64,000 nt of DNA from Strongylocentrotus droebachiensis (Eukaryota; Echinodermata; Echinoidea; Camarodonta; Strongylocentrotidae): NCBI GenBank assembly GCA_035222895.1, contig JAVYIG010004967.1:1-64000 (forward strand), in the 5' to 3' direction. The notes beneath the pieces are model-generated. The model searched no databases and was not told the DNA's origin. It saw only the letters and a list, made by a program, of their open reading frames with translations. This document shows, one piece after another, positions 1 to 9,800 of the stretch. Every line of letters starts with the position of its first letter. The first letter of the stretch is position 1. The translations under genes were made by a program, and so were the position numbers.

Positions 1-548
1 TATGAAAACAAACAATGTACTGTTTTCACACTTCACTTTTTCTACAATATTTACTTGTACATTTTGAAAGATATTTTGCGAGGGAGCAAAGCTCCCGAGC
101 CAGAAGATTTTCGCATTTAAATTTGTCTAAACGCTGCACTCTTGGGCCCTCCAAAGCCTAATAGTGTGTTACATTATTTTTTTGCACTTTTTCAAATTTT
201 CCGGGGGGGACAATCCCCCCCCCCCTACAAAAATCGAGGGGGGGACATGTCCCCCCCGTCCCCCCGGGATCGCCGCCCCTGTTGGCCCGTATCCCTGTCA
301 ACATACTTAACATTGTCACTTTCGGCATAGGTAATTAAGGTACCTGAAATTCCTTTAATGCCAGATCGAGTGCCTTAATTATACCACGGTAGCTTGGCTA
401 AAGGAATAATGTAACTATGTTTTTTAAGCAAAGTAGATTATACATGTACTTGTTTATTGTCTGTGCATATATCAGTGCATCTGTAATTATTATAATTTAA
501 GTATGTTTTTCTCTTCATATTTAAAACAAAACAATTCTTAATGTGTAG
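1..548. other. Upstream intron with GC-rich fold-back repeat
   Basis: No exon seen. Around 190-290 lie C- and G-runs forming fold-back pairs (CCGGGGGGGACA against ACATGTCCCCCCC). This looks like the end of a dispersed repeat. The rest is AT-rich unique sequence. Confidence 0.5.
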
Positions 549-703
549 GAGAGGAAGGAGAAGAAGTGAAGTTCAGTCACCGAGCCAAGTTGTACCGTTA
601 CGATGGTGAAGCAAAGGCATGGAAGGAGAGAGGTGTAGGAGATATCAAGGTCCTCTACAACGCTCAAGACCTTGCGTATAGGATCATTATGAGGAGAGAA
701 CAG
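549..703 (+). CDS. RanBD1 exon, middle part
   Basis: Acceptor TGTAG before 549, donor CAG|GTTAGA after 703. The exon begins with two bases of a split codon. It encodes [19 protein letters not shown] followed by [12 protein letters not shown] and ends in IIMRREQ, the classic central strands of a RanBD. The upstream H-F-E-P part of the domain is outside the window. Confidence 0.9.
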
Positions 704-3700
704 GTTAGAACAAAAACATTGACCTCATCAAAAAATAAGTAACCTTAGCCATTCAACTTTTTATAACACACATTTTTGTGTGGTCTGTATGTCCTAAAGG
801 AAACCCCACCCCATAGAATAAGTGTAGGTTTTGTGGGAAATGAGATGTATTCCTGCCCTTTGCTGTACACTATTCCTAATTACCAAAGTGCACAAGGATA
901 TATAAATAATATATATTCTTGAATATAGAAATATATAAATAATAAATATTCTTGGCATGATGTAATGCCATTTAGCATGACATGGGCGCAGCCATTTTCT
1001 TGGTGGGTGACATAGCAGGCGAAATTGTACATGTATCATGCACCAAGCTTTAGTTCAGAAAGATTTTTTAATTCAATAACAAAACCTTTACTTGTCAATG
1101 AGGGAAAATCATAGCTGAAAAAATAAAAATTATATTTGCTGCAAAATATATAACAGGGGAGCAATTGTTATTCATTTATTTAAAATACTAAAATATAGCA
1201 GTTGACATATCTATTTCATTTTCGGCGAGACCTTCACGCATGCACTTACTTATTTATGCAATTTGCGTTCTGACAATTGTAATACAAAAGATGATAGCAT
1301 GTGAATGAAATACTTCATCACCACACACACACATGGGAAGCAACCATCCATAAATTTCAATGGATTTACTTGATAAACGACTTAAACATAGTACATCACG
1401 TTATCAGAAAATGGTGATGCCCATGCCGTGCTGAGAAACTGTACATTATTCTTGCTTTATACCTCTCTCATACACTTATGTAGGGAACCTTGTAGATTAA
1501 TTGGCAAGAATACAATAAAGGTTTAATTTAACATCACACATATTATTCTCACTTTTCTTTAAATGAGTCAGACAGCAGATAGGATGGAGGAAGGCGGAGG
1601 TGGCCTATGTACCCCCCCCCCTCCCTCTCTGATCTCAACTAAGAAAGGTCTGATTTAAGTGGGAAATCAACTATTATTACTGTGAATATACTTTATGCAA
1701 ATTAGATGCATTTCTGTATAAAGGATGGCAAAATTTGGCTCTGCATTTTACAGAGATATGTTTACAGTTTGTAGACTAGTGGGAGAGGTTCATATATATG
1801 TAACTCAATTTTCTTAAAAGTAATTGAGTATAGCAATTTATCACTCATGTTGCTGCACCATCAGTTAAACTCAGATGAGTATTTTGGAGGACCAACCAAC
1901 CAAGTCTGAATTAAGTCTCCTGTCCACAGAGTATTGGAAATGTATACCCCCCCCCCCCCCCCACCCCCCCCCCCCCCCCCACACACACACACTTTGTCCA
2001 TTTCATGAAAACATGTATGGTTGTATTCTATCCACAAAGTATTGAAAATCTGTATAATCACTCCATAATGTCCAGTGCACAGATAAATATTGTTGTATTC
2101 TCTCCATCAGGTGTTAAAAGTCTGTGCAAACCACTTCATCACCTCCCACATAGAGCTTTGTCCAAACTCTGGTTCTGACCGGTCATGGGTGTGGTCAGCA
2201 ATGGACGCTTCAGAAGGAACGGTCCAGAACGAACAACTAGCCGTCCGCTTCAGGACAACAGACACGGCCAAAGAGTTCAAGGAGGCTGTGAACAGGGCCA
2301 AAGAAGATTTGGAGAAGAATGGAGGAAAGGAACAGAAGACTGATGCCACAGGTACATATCTATCTTCAATTTTGATGAAGTCACCAAATGTCATCAAGAA
2401 ACACAAAGTGTGATTCTTGACAGCCGACATATGCCCCTGTGCTTCTTTTGTGTGTTTTTTTTCATTTTCAAGTCATGTAAAAAATATTAAAATATGTAAC
2501 TATTTTTCCAAAGAGCACTTTGCACATTGACTTGTCTTCTAACCTGGGACCTAACCAGTTACAAGACCACTGCTCTACCCCTTTTTTGATTTGTATATCA
2601 GGAGACGCAATAGCTCAGTTTGTAGAGCAGTGGTCTCGTAATCCGGCGATGCGCTAGTGCCCTTTGGTAAGGCATTAGTCCCCATTACCAGGTCCCTCAG
2701 AGAGGATCTAAAGCCATCGGTCCTCTAGTTAATTTAATACTTACAAGCATTTATGCTTTCTTAGCAGTTACCGGTAGGTAAAATAACCACCACAACTACT
2801 TTTTTTCTCTGATGAACAGACTTTAAAAGTGCTGAGCCGGTAGTCAGGTCATGTGATCCCAACCTCTCGTCTTTTCTAGCCGAAGCCATTAAGGCATCGT
2901 CAGAACCCAACGCTGCAACCTCAATCATTCAATCAAGTGAGTCAGTCATCCAGAATTGTTTTACTGGGTTTAAAGCCCCACTACACGACAGCTACTTGGC
3001 CATCTATATAGCAAACAATGGCCTAATCAGTGACCATTTGTCCCCCATGGTCCCCTTTTTCTTATGTTAGTTGAGAGCTGGGTTGATGAGATAACCACCT
3101 GTCAGTTACTATGCAGGGTGGTCTAATCCCTCCTGGCCAAACTAGTGCAGAGGGGCTTTAAAGAAGAAAAAAATACTTTTGATCATAATGATAATCATAG
3201 CAACAATCATGGTTTCACACATCACATGCTCCAGCAACAATCGCTCTAAATACGGGTAAAACACCTTGCCCAAGAATGTATTAAGCACCAAGCAAGGTTT
3301 GAACCCAGAACCCTTATTTTAAATAGTTAAGAGCCTTCACCAATATGCCTTGCTGAACCCCATGTGATTATCATAATAGTCAAGATCTGTGTATCACACA
3401 AGTGACACAACATGGCTCTAACTTCAATGTTATATCACAAGGGTTTATATAATTAGGAAAGAATGCATTGAACATAATCACTATTTCACAGAGTCAACAT
3501 GAAATTGATCTCTTCATGGAAAAACAATTTGAGGTACTGTAAATCTTTTTTTTGTTTTTGTTTTTTTGTTGTTGTTTTGTTGCCGAAAATCCACGCGGGG
3601 AAGGACCTTCATTTAACATCGAGGTGCAGTTAAAGGCGCTGATTTGTGCTTGTAAACTTGTCACAAATAATAGTAACAATGTCGTTTTTAGAAGAATGTG

Positions 3701-6700
3701 TAAGATCATTAATGTAAATTAAAAACAATAAGACTACCTAGGTCCTAGGATAGAACCTTGTGGTACACCATTTGTTATATACAAAAAATTGAGGAATTAT
3801 TATTATAAACTACATATTGAGATCTATTAGAAAGATTACTTTCAAACCAAGATGACAGACAAATGTTAGTGTTGTTGTAGTTTCCAAGTGGTGAGTCAAC
3901 ACACTGATTACTGAGCTTGGAGACATTGCCAGGCATAGCACCATAAATCAAAGAAAAAAAAAAAATCTTTTTTTCTGTACCTGTGTATAAGGCGCACCCC
4001 CCGACTTTCAATTTTTTTCGGCGGCAAAAAAGTGCGCCTTATACACGGAGATTTACGGTACTCCATTTTGAGAAAAAGCGGTTCATGTGTCACTGAGCAC
4101 TTGGGCCTTCAGGAGTTAAGTCTATGTTTCACTAGCCATTGACTTCAATGGGGTGTTGGATGGAGTTGAGTCTTTGTGTCCTGGAAAGCCCACATTTTTC
4201 ATTTGTATATCAAATACTAATTTTTGCAAAATATGGAGTTACGTCTTCGTGACACTGAACCCTATACAAATTGAAAATCTCATTAATGTTTTTGAAGTTG
4301 GTGGAGAAGTGAACCCTGAGGAAGAGCGAGACATCCACATACCTGCCAACCACCCCGATTTAGGCGGAGTTCCTCCGCATTTTTCATACCAACTCCGAAT
4401 TCCGATTGCATTCCTCAAATATCCGATTTTTTTAAATTTTCAAATATTTTTAAAACAAACGACTGTTGCATAAGACTAAAGCATAACACAGCACTGATAA
4501 CCAGATCACGCCGACATCCGCGCTCGCGCTCATAGAAGATATACACAGCGCAGCTCGAACGTGATCGTTAGTTCCGCAGTCATTATCCATGTACTGTATG
4601 TACTAGTACATGTACATGGAAGCACGTGCGCTAATATATCGATAAAGTGTGTGCGGACGTTGTACTAATACATACACTATACATGCAGCGTTGTTGCATA
4701 GTTAACTGCATGTATATAGCCCACGTGTATTTATATTACATGTCCAGTTGATACACCGTGCATAAACACTGTATACATTGGCGTGTTTCCTTCAATGCTT
4801 GTGCGATGACTGCGATCGTGGAAGCTTGTTATTTACCGGACTTCCTCGGATTTATTTTGGATTACTACTACTATATTCTTCTTCTTCGAATTTCTCTTGT
4901 CTCAGGTTGCCAGGTATGCATCCACTTCCAGCCAATCGTCAAGCTCCCAGACAACGTGGACATCGTCACAGGGGAGGAGCAGGAGGTGGCCACGTTCGTG
5001 GGGCGTGGCAAGCTTTACCGGTTTGATGGAGGGGCGCGCCAGTGGAAGGAGAGGGGCGTCGGTGATATGAAGATCATGAAGGAGGAGGAGACGGATGTTT
5101 ATCGTATCGTGATGAGAAGAGATCAGATATACAAGGTATTCATTGTAATATTCCTGATATTTATAGAATTTTAAAGCCCCACTGCACTACTTATAGCTAC
5201 TTGCGCCCTCTATATAGCAAACAATGCGTAATCGGTGACCATCGGTCCCCCATGGTTCCCTTTTTCTTATGTTTATTGAGAGCTGATTGATGAGATAACC
5301 ACCTGTCAGTGACCATGCAGGGGGGGGGTCTTATCCCTCCTGGCCAAACTAGTGCAGAGGGGCTTTAAAGCTTACAAACACATTCTCTGGAAGCAATTGG
5401 GACATAACTGTACATTGGACTACACCTACATATGGCATGAAAATTTGGTCCAAACTTTTCTGCTACGTCTCGTAATATTCCAAACATAAGGCCAATCCTT
5501 TTCAAGAGATGTACAATATTTTTCCACACTGACAGTAAAAGAACTTGTGCAAAAACCATCACCAGAACTCAACTTCTCTTTAATATTGCCCCACTTGGTG
5601 ATTAATTAATTCTGGCATTAAACAGTACTCACAATTTTTTTTTAAATTATGATCTACACGAATAGAAAGATCTACAGAATATTTTGAATTATATCCTGAA
5701 TCAAAAATTTATTGATTTTGATTGGTTGAGAGCTTGTCACCTGACCAAAAATATTTCAAATATTTGAAGGTTGCTCTGAAAAAGTACTATTTGGGAGTCG
5801 AATTTTTTTTTAAGATTTAAAATAAATATTTGTAATATTTTTTCATGTCTTAATTTAATAAACGTTTTTTATTTTTAATTATTTTTTAATAAAAAGTTTA
5901 ATTATTAAAATTTCAATAACATTTTTCAAAAAATTGTATTTTTTTTTTGCAGGATATAAAAAAAATATACCATGCTTTCTTTTGGTGACTCCAGTAGCGC
6001 CAACCACTACATCACCACGTCCACAGCCCTGCACCCGATGTCCTGTTCAGACCGCGCCTGGGTGTGGCGTTCCATGGATGCGGTTTAGACCTTTGCTAAC
6101 CAGAATATTGTGATCTATTATTTACAGGTGTGCGCCAACCACTATATCACCAGTTCCATGGCTCTGCATCCGATGGCCGGTTTGGACCGCGCCTGGGTGT
6201 GGCATGCCATGGACGCAGCTGACGGAGAACCGACCTCAGAGCAGCTAGCCATCAAGTTCAATGATTCATCCATTGCTGCGTCCTTCAAGGAGATGTTTGA
6301 GGAAGCCCAGACCAAGATCAGACTCCAAGAAGCCGCTGATGATGATGGACAGACAGGGACCCCGGAGGAGGGAGGAGCTACCGCATCATCATCATCTTCT
6401 ACCAGTCGTGGGGAAAACGGTGTTGCCAAGGCAACCCCCTCTAGCAAAAGTGACTAGCTAATGTGAGGCTAAGTCTGAGAGGAAACTGATTGTGCACTCT
6501 CATTTTCATGTATTTTATAGAATGGCATCTTACGCATTGTCACGTACCACTCATCCATGCATTATCATATTCTTGCATCCCACCTGCATTTTGGGTTCCT
6601 AACTCTTGTCAAAGTTCTCTGCCACGCTTTGTAAGTCAATATCATGGACTAGAATGTGAAAATAACACTATGGTATTCACCAAAATCAAACTGTTGCATT

Positions 6701-7705
6701 ATTATGTTTTCCAAGTTCCAATTTACAATTACATGTAAATTTTCCCAAATTCGTTAGATGCCATTTTTTTAACTTTTTTTTTTTAGTGCTCACTATCACC
6801 CCTGCACTTGTAACACACAGAAATAACAATGTATCATTGCGGAGTCATTATCACCAGAGCATTTGTCGTAGAACCCACTGTACAGTACTTGCCTTAGATA
6901 AACCTCATTTGCTTGTTTTTGGTTTGATCAACCTTCCATACAAGTATATGCAAGCTGCATTTTGCCTTTAAAGACCCTATCCTCTGACGGAGTCTTCCAT
7001 CTTTATTTGTTATAGATCTGTTTGTCTCTTTACATGCAATGCCAAGTGAAACTGAATTCTAAGATCATTCATTTTGAATTTTTTTAATGTTGCAATAACA
7101 AGAGTGGAAATTTTGGTTTCTAATATACATCGACTTGTTTTGACCTTTGCCCTTTGACCTACCTGATATGAAATGGGTCCATTAAATAATGGCATTACCC
7201 TACCTAGCCCTGAATGTTTGTCTTGTTGCCTGAATGTATGTACACATATTTATCAACACTTTCTAACTTACCTTGGGCCAACGGAGGCGTGATAGCTCGG
7301 TTGGTAGAGCAGTTTGGTGACCCGGGTTCCAAACCAAAGCAGTGGCTAGTGCCCTTTGGTAAGGCATTAATCCTCATTACCAGGTCCCTCGGAGAAGGCC
7401 TAAAGCAGTCGACCCTCTGGTTGCTTACTAACAAGCATTTATGCTTTCTTAATAGCAGTCAGGTAAAATAACCACCACACTCATTTCTTTCCTTACATAT
7501 AGATCAACTAAAACTAAAGAAGGAAAATGAAGAAGAAGAAGAAGAAGAAGAGGAGGAAGAGGAAGAAGAAGATGAGGAGGAATATGATGATGAAGAGGGC
7601 GATTATGAAGATGAAAGTGAGGAGGAGGATGAAGACGAGGATGAGGTTTACGAGTACGGTGAGGATGATAATGACAACGATGAAAGCAAATCGGAAACCC
7701 AGTGA
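549..7705 (+). CDS. RanBP1/RanBP2-type gene with two tandem Ran-binding domains (5' end outside window)
   Basis: Split gene with exons at 549-703, 2111-2351, 2880-2936, 4298-4337 plus 4906-5135 (interrupted), 6128-6457 and optionally 7503-7705. The exons join in consistent phases and encode two Ran-binding domains (RanBDs), both with the WKERGVGD core, an R-R-E/D-Q segment, VCANH and a D-R-S/A-W-V-W segment. RanBDs bind Ran-GTP and help RanGAP terminate transport complexes at the cytoplasmic face of the nuclear pore; this is family knowledge. The first half of RanBD1 must lie upstream of the window. Two tandem RanBDs argue for a RanBP2/Nup358-like or duplicated RanBP1-like protein, and I cannot choose between them without the 5' part. 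The second domain is interrupted by a transposon, and the gene has two possible 3' ends. Confidence 0.9.
704..2110. other. Intron within RanBD1
   Basis: AT-rich. Contains a poly(C) tract (1947-1980, broken by one A) followed by a short (CA)n run. No gene-like signal. Confidence 0.6.
2111..2351 (+). CDS. RanBD1 exon, C-terminal part
   Basis: Acceptor CCATCAG|GTG, donor CACAG|GTACAT; starts in phase 0 and ends after one base of a codon. Encodes [12 protein letters not shown], then [12 protein letters not shown] and EQLAVRFRT, finishing in a Lys/Glu-rich helix ([17 protein letters not shown]). It completes the first Ran-binding domain. The GSDRSWVW segment is closer to RanBP1/Yrb1-type RanBDs than to several vertebrate RanBP2 repeats. 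Confidence 0.92.
2541..2580 (-). repeat. Inverted fragment of a tRNA-derived SINE head
   Basis: On the minus strand this reads GGTAGAGCAGTGGTCTTGTA, then a B-box-like end. It matches the head of the SINE starting at 2601 on the plus strand, so the two heads face each other. Confidence 0.6.
2601..2796 (+). repeat. tRNA-derived SINE
   Basis: Starts with an A-box-like TAGCTCAGTTTGTAGAGC, followed by a body shared with the copy at 7283-7480: CTAGTGCCCTTTGGTAAGGC, ATTACCAGGTCCCTC and AAGCATTTATGCTTTCTTA. The B box is degraded in this copy. Confidence 0.8.
2880..2936 (+). CDS. 57-nt linker exon between the two Ran-binding domains
   Basis: Pyrimidine-rich acceptor TTTTCTAG before 2880 and strong donor TCAA|GTGAGT. 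It is a symmetric phase-1 exon of 19 codons encoding [18 protein letters not shown]. It can therefore be skipped or included without changing frame. No domain is recognised; it is a spacer. It sits 83 bp downstream of a SINE. Confidence 0.7.
2969..3163 (+). mobile_element. TTAA-flanked MITE, family A copy 1
   Basis: Ends TTAAAGCCCCACTACAC and AGTGCAGAGGGGCTTTAA are inverted and flanked by TTAA. The interior (CCCCCATGGTCCC, TGAGAGCTG, GAGATAACCACC) matches copies at 5171, 20593, 31537 and 55441. It is non-coding, about 195 bp, and resembles piggyBac- or Kolobok-type non-autonomous elements. Confidence 0.85.
3164..3978. other. Intron sequence without gene
   Basis: AT-rich, with a T/G-rich microsatellite near 3546-3582. 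I see no exon or delimited transposon. Confidence 0.5.
3981..4048. repeat. Hairpin repeat with 17-bp arms
   Basis: CTGTGTATAAGGCGCAC at 3981 pairs with GTGCGCCTTATACACGG ending at 4048, around a loop containing AATTTTTTTCGGCGGC. Repeats of this 'TATAAGGCGCAC' type occur in many animal genomes and are often mistaken for coding sequence. Confidence 0.75.
4058..4262 (+). repeat. Dispersed repeat, copy 1 of a pair
   Basis: Shares blocks such as CACTGAGCACTTGGGCC-like sequence, ATTGACTTCAATGGGGTGTT and GGAGTTACGTCTTCGTGACA with the reverse-oriented copy at 39834-40065. Non-coding. Confidence 0.7.
4298..4337 (+). CDS. 5' piece of the RanBD2 exon, separated from the rest by a transposon
   Basis: After the acceptor-like TTTTTGAAG, 40 nt encode [12 protein letters not shown] plus the start of the next codon, in the same phase-1 entry as the upstream exon needs. 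Removing the transposon at 4338-4918 and one copy of the 6-bp duplication gives an uninterrupted reading [14 protein letters not shown], the expected start of a RanBD (family consensus H-F-E-P-V-V). As the DNA stands the piece reads into transposon sequence, and no good donor follows it. Confidence 0.7.
4338..4918. mobile_element. 581-bp non-autonomous DNA transposon inserted in the RanBD2 exon
   Basis: Left end CATACCTGCCAACC and right end GGTTGCCAGGTATG are inverted repeats. They are flanked by direct 6-bp copies of CATCCA (4332-4337 and 4919-4924). No transposase is encoded. Two other elements with related ends and 6-bp duplications lie at 48366-48648 and 49148-49584. The superfamily is uncertain; 6-bp duplications are reported for groups such as IS3EU and Dada. 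Confidence 0.85.
4890..4905 (+). other. Transposon-borne splice acceptor for the RanBD2 exon
   Basis: Near the right end of the inserted element is a pyrimidine-rich stretch ending TCTCTTGTCTCAG. The following bases GT-TGC-CAG-GTA-TGC-ATC-CAC-TTC are open. They enter in phase 1, the phase left by the exon ending at 2936, so using this acceptor would restore a continuous frame while exonising 13 bases of the element. Confidence 0.6.
4906..5135 (+). CDS. RanBD2 exon, N-terminal and central part
   Basis: Encodes [20 protein letters not shown], then [20 protein letters not shown] and [12 protein letters not shown], with donor ACAAG|GTATTC. This is the first two thirds of a Ran-binding domain. 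The usual SHRAKLYRF strand reads VGRGKLYRF here. The first 13 bases (4906-4918) are transposon-derived if the acceptor at 4905 is used; the original exon continued from 4337. The intron follows Lys of IYK, three codons later than the equivalent intron in RanBD1. Confidence 0.9.
5171..5370 (+). mobile_element. TTAA-flanked MITE, family A copy 2
   Basis: TTAAAGCCCCACTGCAC at the left and GTGCAGAGGGGCTTTAA at the right, same interior as the other family A copies. It lies in the intron between the two RanBD2 exons. Confidence 0.85.
5371..5582. mobile_element. Diverged TTAA element with family B right end
   Basis: Ends in CCAGAACTCAACTTCTCTTTAA, matching the terminal inverted repeat of the 380-bp family B elements. 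The interior differs, so this is a diverged or recombined copy abutting family A copy 2. Confidence 0.5.
5996..6083 (+). pseudogene. Decayed second copy of the RanBD2 C-terminal exon
   Basis: About 86 bp are roughly 84% identical (counted by eye) to the start of the real exon at 6128. It encodes [14 protein letters not shown] and [12 protein letters not shown] before a TAG. The acceptor context is broken (CCAG|TAG instead of ACAG|GTG) and the copy stops where the real exon continues. It lies 45 bp upstream of the real exon, so it is a local exon duplication or the remnant of another RanBD. Confidence 0.75.
6128..6457 (+). CDS. RanBD2 C-terminal exon with Ser-rich tail and stop codon
   Basis: Acceptor TTTACAG|GTG. 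Encodes [32 protein letters not shown] and EQLAIKFND, then the closing helix ([20 protein letters not shown]). A Gly/Ser-rich tail ending [12 protein letters not shown] and TAG at 6455-6457 follows. An alternative donor AAAA|GTGACT at 6450 lies just before the stop. It would leave phase 1, matching the acidic exon at 7503. Confidence 0.9.
   Translation: MCANHYITSSMALHPMAGLDRAWVWHAMDAADGEPTSEQLAIKFNDSSIAASFKEMFEEAQTKIRLQEAADDDGQTGTPEEGGATASSSSSTSRGENGVAKATPSSKSD
6490..7282. other. 3' UTR or intron of the RanBD gene
   Basis: AT-rich sequence downstream of the first stop codon. It is UTR if the stop at 6455 is used and intron if the acidic exon is used. No repeats or further exons recognised. 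Confidence 0.4.
7283..7480 (+). repeat. tRNA-derived SINE
   Basis: Head GGAGGCGTGATAGCTCGG, A box TAGCTCGGTTGGTAGAGC, B-box-like CGGGTTCCAAACC, and the body shared with the copy at 2601. It ends 22 bp before the acidic exon at 7503. Confidence 0.85.
7503..7705 (+). CDS. Probable alternative last exon encoding a strongly acidic tail
   Basis: After the acceptor TTACATATAG the reading frame is open for 66 codons: QLKLKKEN, a run of 14 glutamates, then Asp/Glu/Tyr-rich sequence ending in ESKSETQ and TGA. The entry phase matches a donor at 6449/6450 in the previous exon. Acidic tails are common in Ran-binding and histone-handling proteins. No conserved domain is visible, and the reading could be a GAA-repeat coincidence, but the frame stays open and the codons are mixed (GAA/GAG/GAT/GAC). 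Confidence 0.55.
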
Positions 7706-9800
7706 GCTTCTTTGTTTGCTTGCTATGAGACAAACTCGAGAGCAGCGATAACTTTAAGTCGGATGGACCACGGACATCATCACCCTCATCATCACCCTCA
7801 TCGATCTCGACAGCGTCCACCAATAATGCAAGAGAAGATAGAGTTAGAGGCATTTAGTGAAAGATGCGTAGTCAACAAACAATATGCATTCATAGATGTT
7901 TATGTTTCCTAAACCCCACATTGTATTTCATTCCCAAGTTTATTTTTGTTATGAATCAACCCCAAGTGGAAAGTTTCATGGAATGATTAACCTTTTTTAT
8001 AGCATGTGTTTTTGAATTGACATGAACATTTTGTATTTAGAGGAAATTCTAGCAATTACATGTATGGCTGACGTGGAGCTCACCGGTGTAACGTTCCAAG
8101 ATATGATTGAAAGTGAATTGGAGAAACATGTACTTTATTTGGATTCTGAAACCGTCAGAATGGTAATTAAATGATGGTATAGAAATTGTAAGTGAAGAGC
8201 ATTCAGAAGTAACCCTGATCCTTCTACTAGAAAGTAACAACGTAAACGTCTATTCGTACCCTTTAGATGAAGATCATTAAGCTTTCTTCTCAAATAACAT
8301 GGTATATACATGGCATGGAGTTCAAGCCCTTCATCACTGAAGGTAATTTGAATTTTGTTCACAAGCTTGTCTCAAAATACTGAGTATATTGGATTTTAGG
8401 CACGTTGGAGTCCTTTGATTTCTTTGTCACTTTACTTACTACCTCTTCAGGAGCATAGATAATGAAAATAATTCAAATATTATGCTATGAATTCAATGAT
8501 TAATAACAGTCCAGGATAATCTAAGATCCTTTGTTTTCCAACTGAATTTTAACCATTAATTATTGTCTCTTTTTCGTCTTGTATACAAATCATGTGGATT
8601 GCATACTGACAGTGTATTTCTCTATTTTTTTAAAATCAAATTGGACACTCGTCGCTGAGTAAGTTTTGGTACCAATATGCCATATTTATTTATCTGGTAG
8701 TCCCATACATTTATAATTATGTTGCATGGAAAGTAAATAGCTTCAGACAATGGTATTTCCTACTAAAATTGATAAGAGGTTTAAGGACTTACAAAAGAGG
8801 CAAGTGTTTAATATAAACTAGATGATGATCTTTGCTATGAACAATCGTTTTCCCATGAAAATATGAAATGATAACTTTTGGTTTTGATTTAACTTTTTTT
8901 TAATGGTATATAGTGCTTTCCATATTGTTTTATTTTTCGGTGTAAATTGTCCTTGTCAAAGAATTTTGTGTCCCGTGTTAATGTTGTAAAGAAAGCCTAG
9001 TAAGCCTTCCATTATCGAATATTTGGATGTATTTTTTAACGTAAGAACACGCCTTATTGTTGATTCATTTTAGCGTATAATAAAACATTGAGTTGATGCT
9101 TGTACATTTCTTTCTCTCTTGAGATCTACTTTGTGGTGTCCCTTTTGTAAGGTTTAGAGGGAATTTAAAGTATTGGGAATATAGAGGGGGGGTAATAAAA
9201 ATTGACAAATTCAAACAACAATATTGGAAGAAAATGTACAATAGCAAAGTAATGATCAAAGAAAGTGAGGCACTATATATGAACAGAAAATTTCTGGTGC
9301 ATGAAATGATGGCAAAAGTGGTTCAGATTCACATGGCATCATTGTTATCGTTATCATCAGTGTCATAGCCATTATCATCATTATCAACATTATGAACATA
9401 ATCATCATCACCACCACCATCATCTTCATCATTATATAACACAGAGCTCAGTAAATATGTGCAAGTTGTTTGTTGCGCAGTTGCCATTACGTTTACACAT
9501 AAAAAAAAGCGTGGAAGCTTCTTGGGGGCGGGTTACCCGCCATATCTGGACTAGTCTTTACCTTGATCAACATCACCATCATCGGTATCATCATCAGTGT
9601 CATAATCATCACCATTACTATCATCGATATAGACATCAACACCACCATCATCATCACTACCATAAACACTACCACTCGACATCAAAACAATCAATCTATT
9701 TCCATCATACACTCAACAAAAAGACAAGATTTCATGAAAGAAGAAAACAACACGTTCATACATTTCTGGCTATGTAAGCGCCATTAGACGATGTTTTATT
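7706..9800. other. Downstream flank of the RanBD gene
   Basis: AT-rich. AATAAA signals at 9079-9084 and 9194-9199 could end plus-strand transcripts. CAT/ATC microsatellites occupy about 9338-9436 and 9564-9680. No coding signal; histidine-rich open frames here come from the CAT repeats. Confidence 0.4.

Noticed and set aside
142-330. Small proline-rich ORF at the left edge
   Set aside because: It reads through the G/C-run fold-back repeat; not protein-like.
2601-2680. tRNA gene candidate
   Set aside because: It has an A box but a degraded B box and no full cloverleaf, and continues into the body shared with two other copies; it is a SINE.
3908-4093. Small ORF over the TATAAGGCGCAC hairpin
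   Set aside because: It spans a known style of non-coding hairpin repeat and is not gene-like.
9457-9787. His- and Ile-rich open reading frames
   Set aside because: They are translations of a CAT/ATC microsatellite in several frames.
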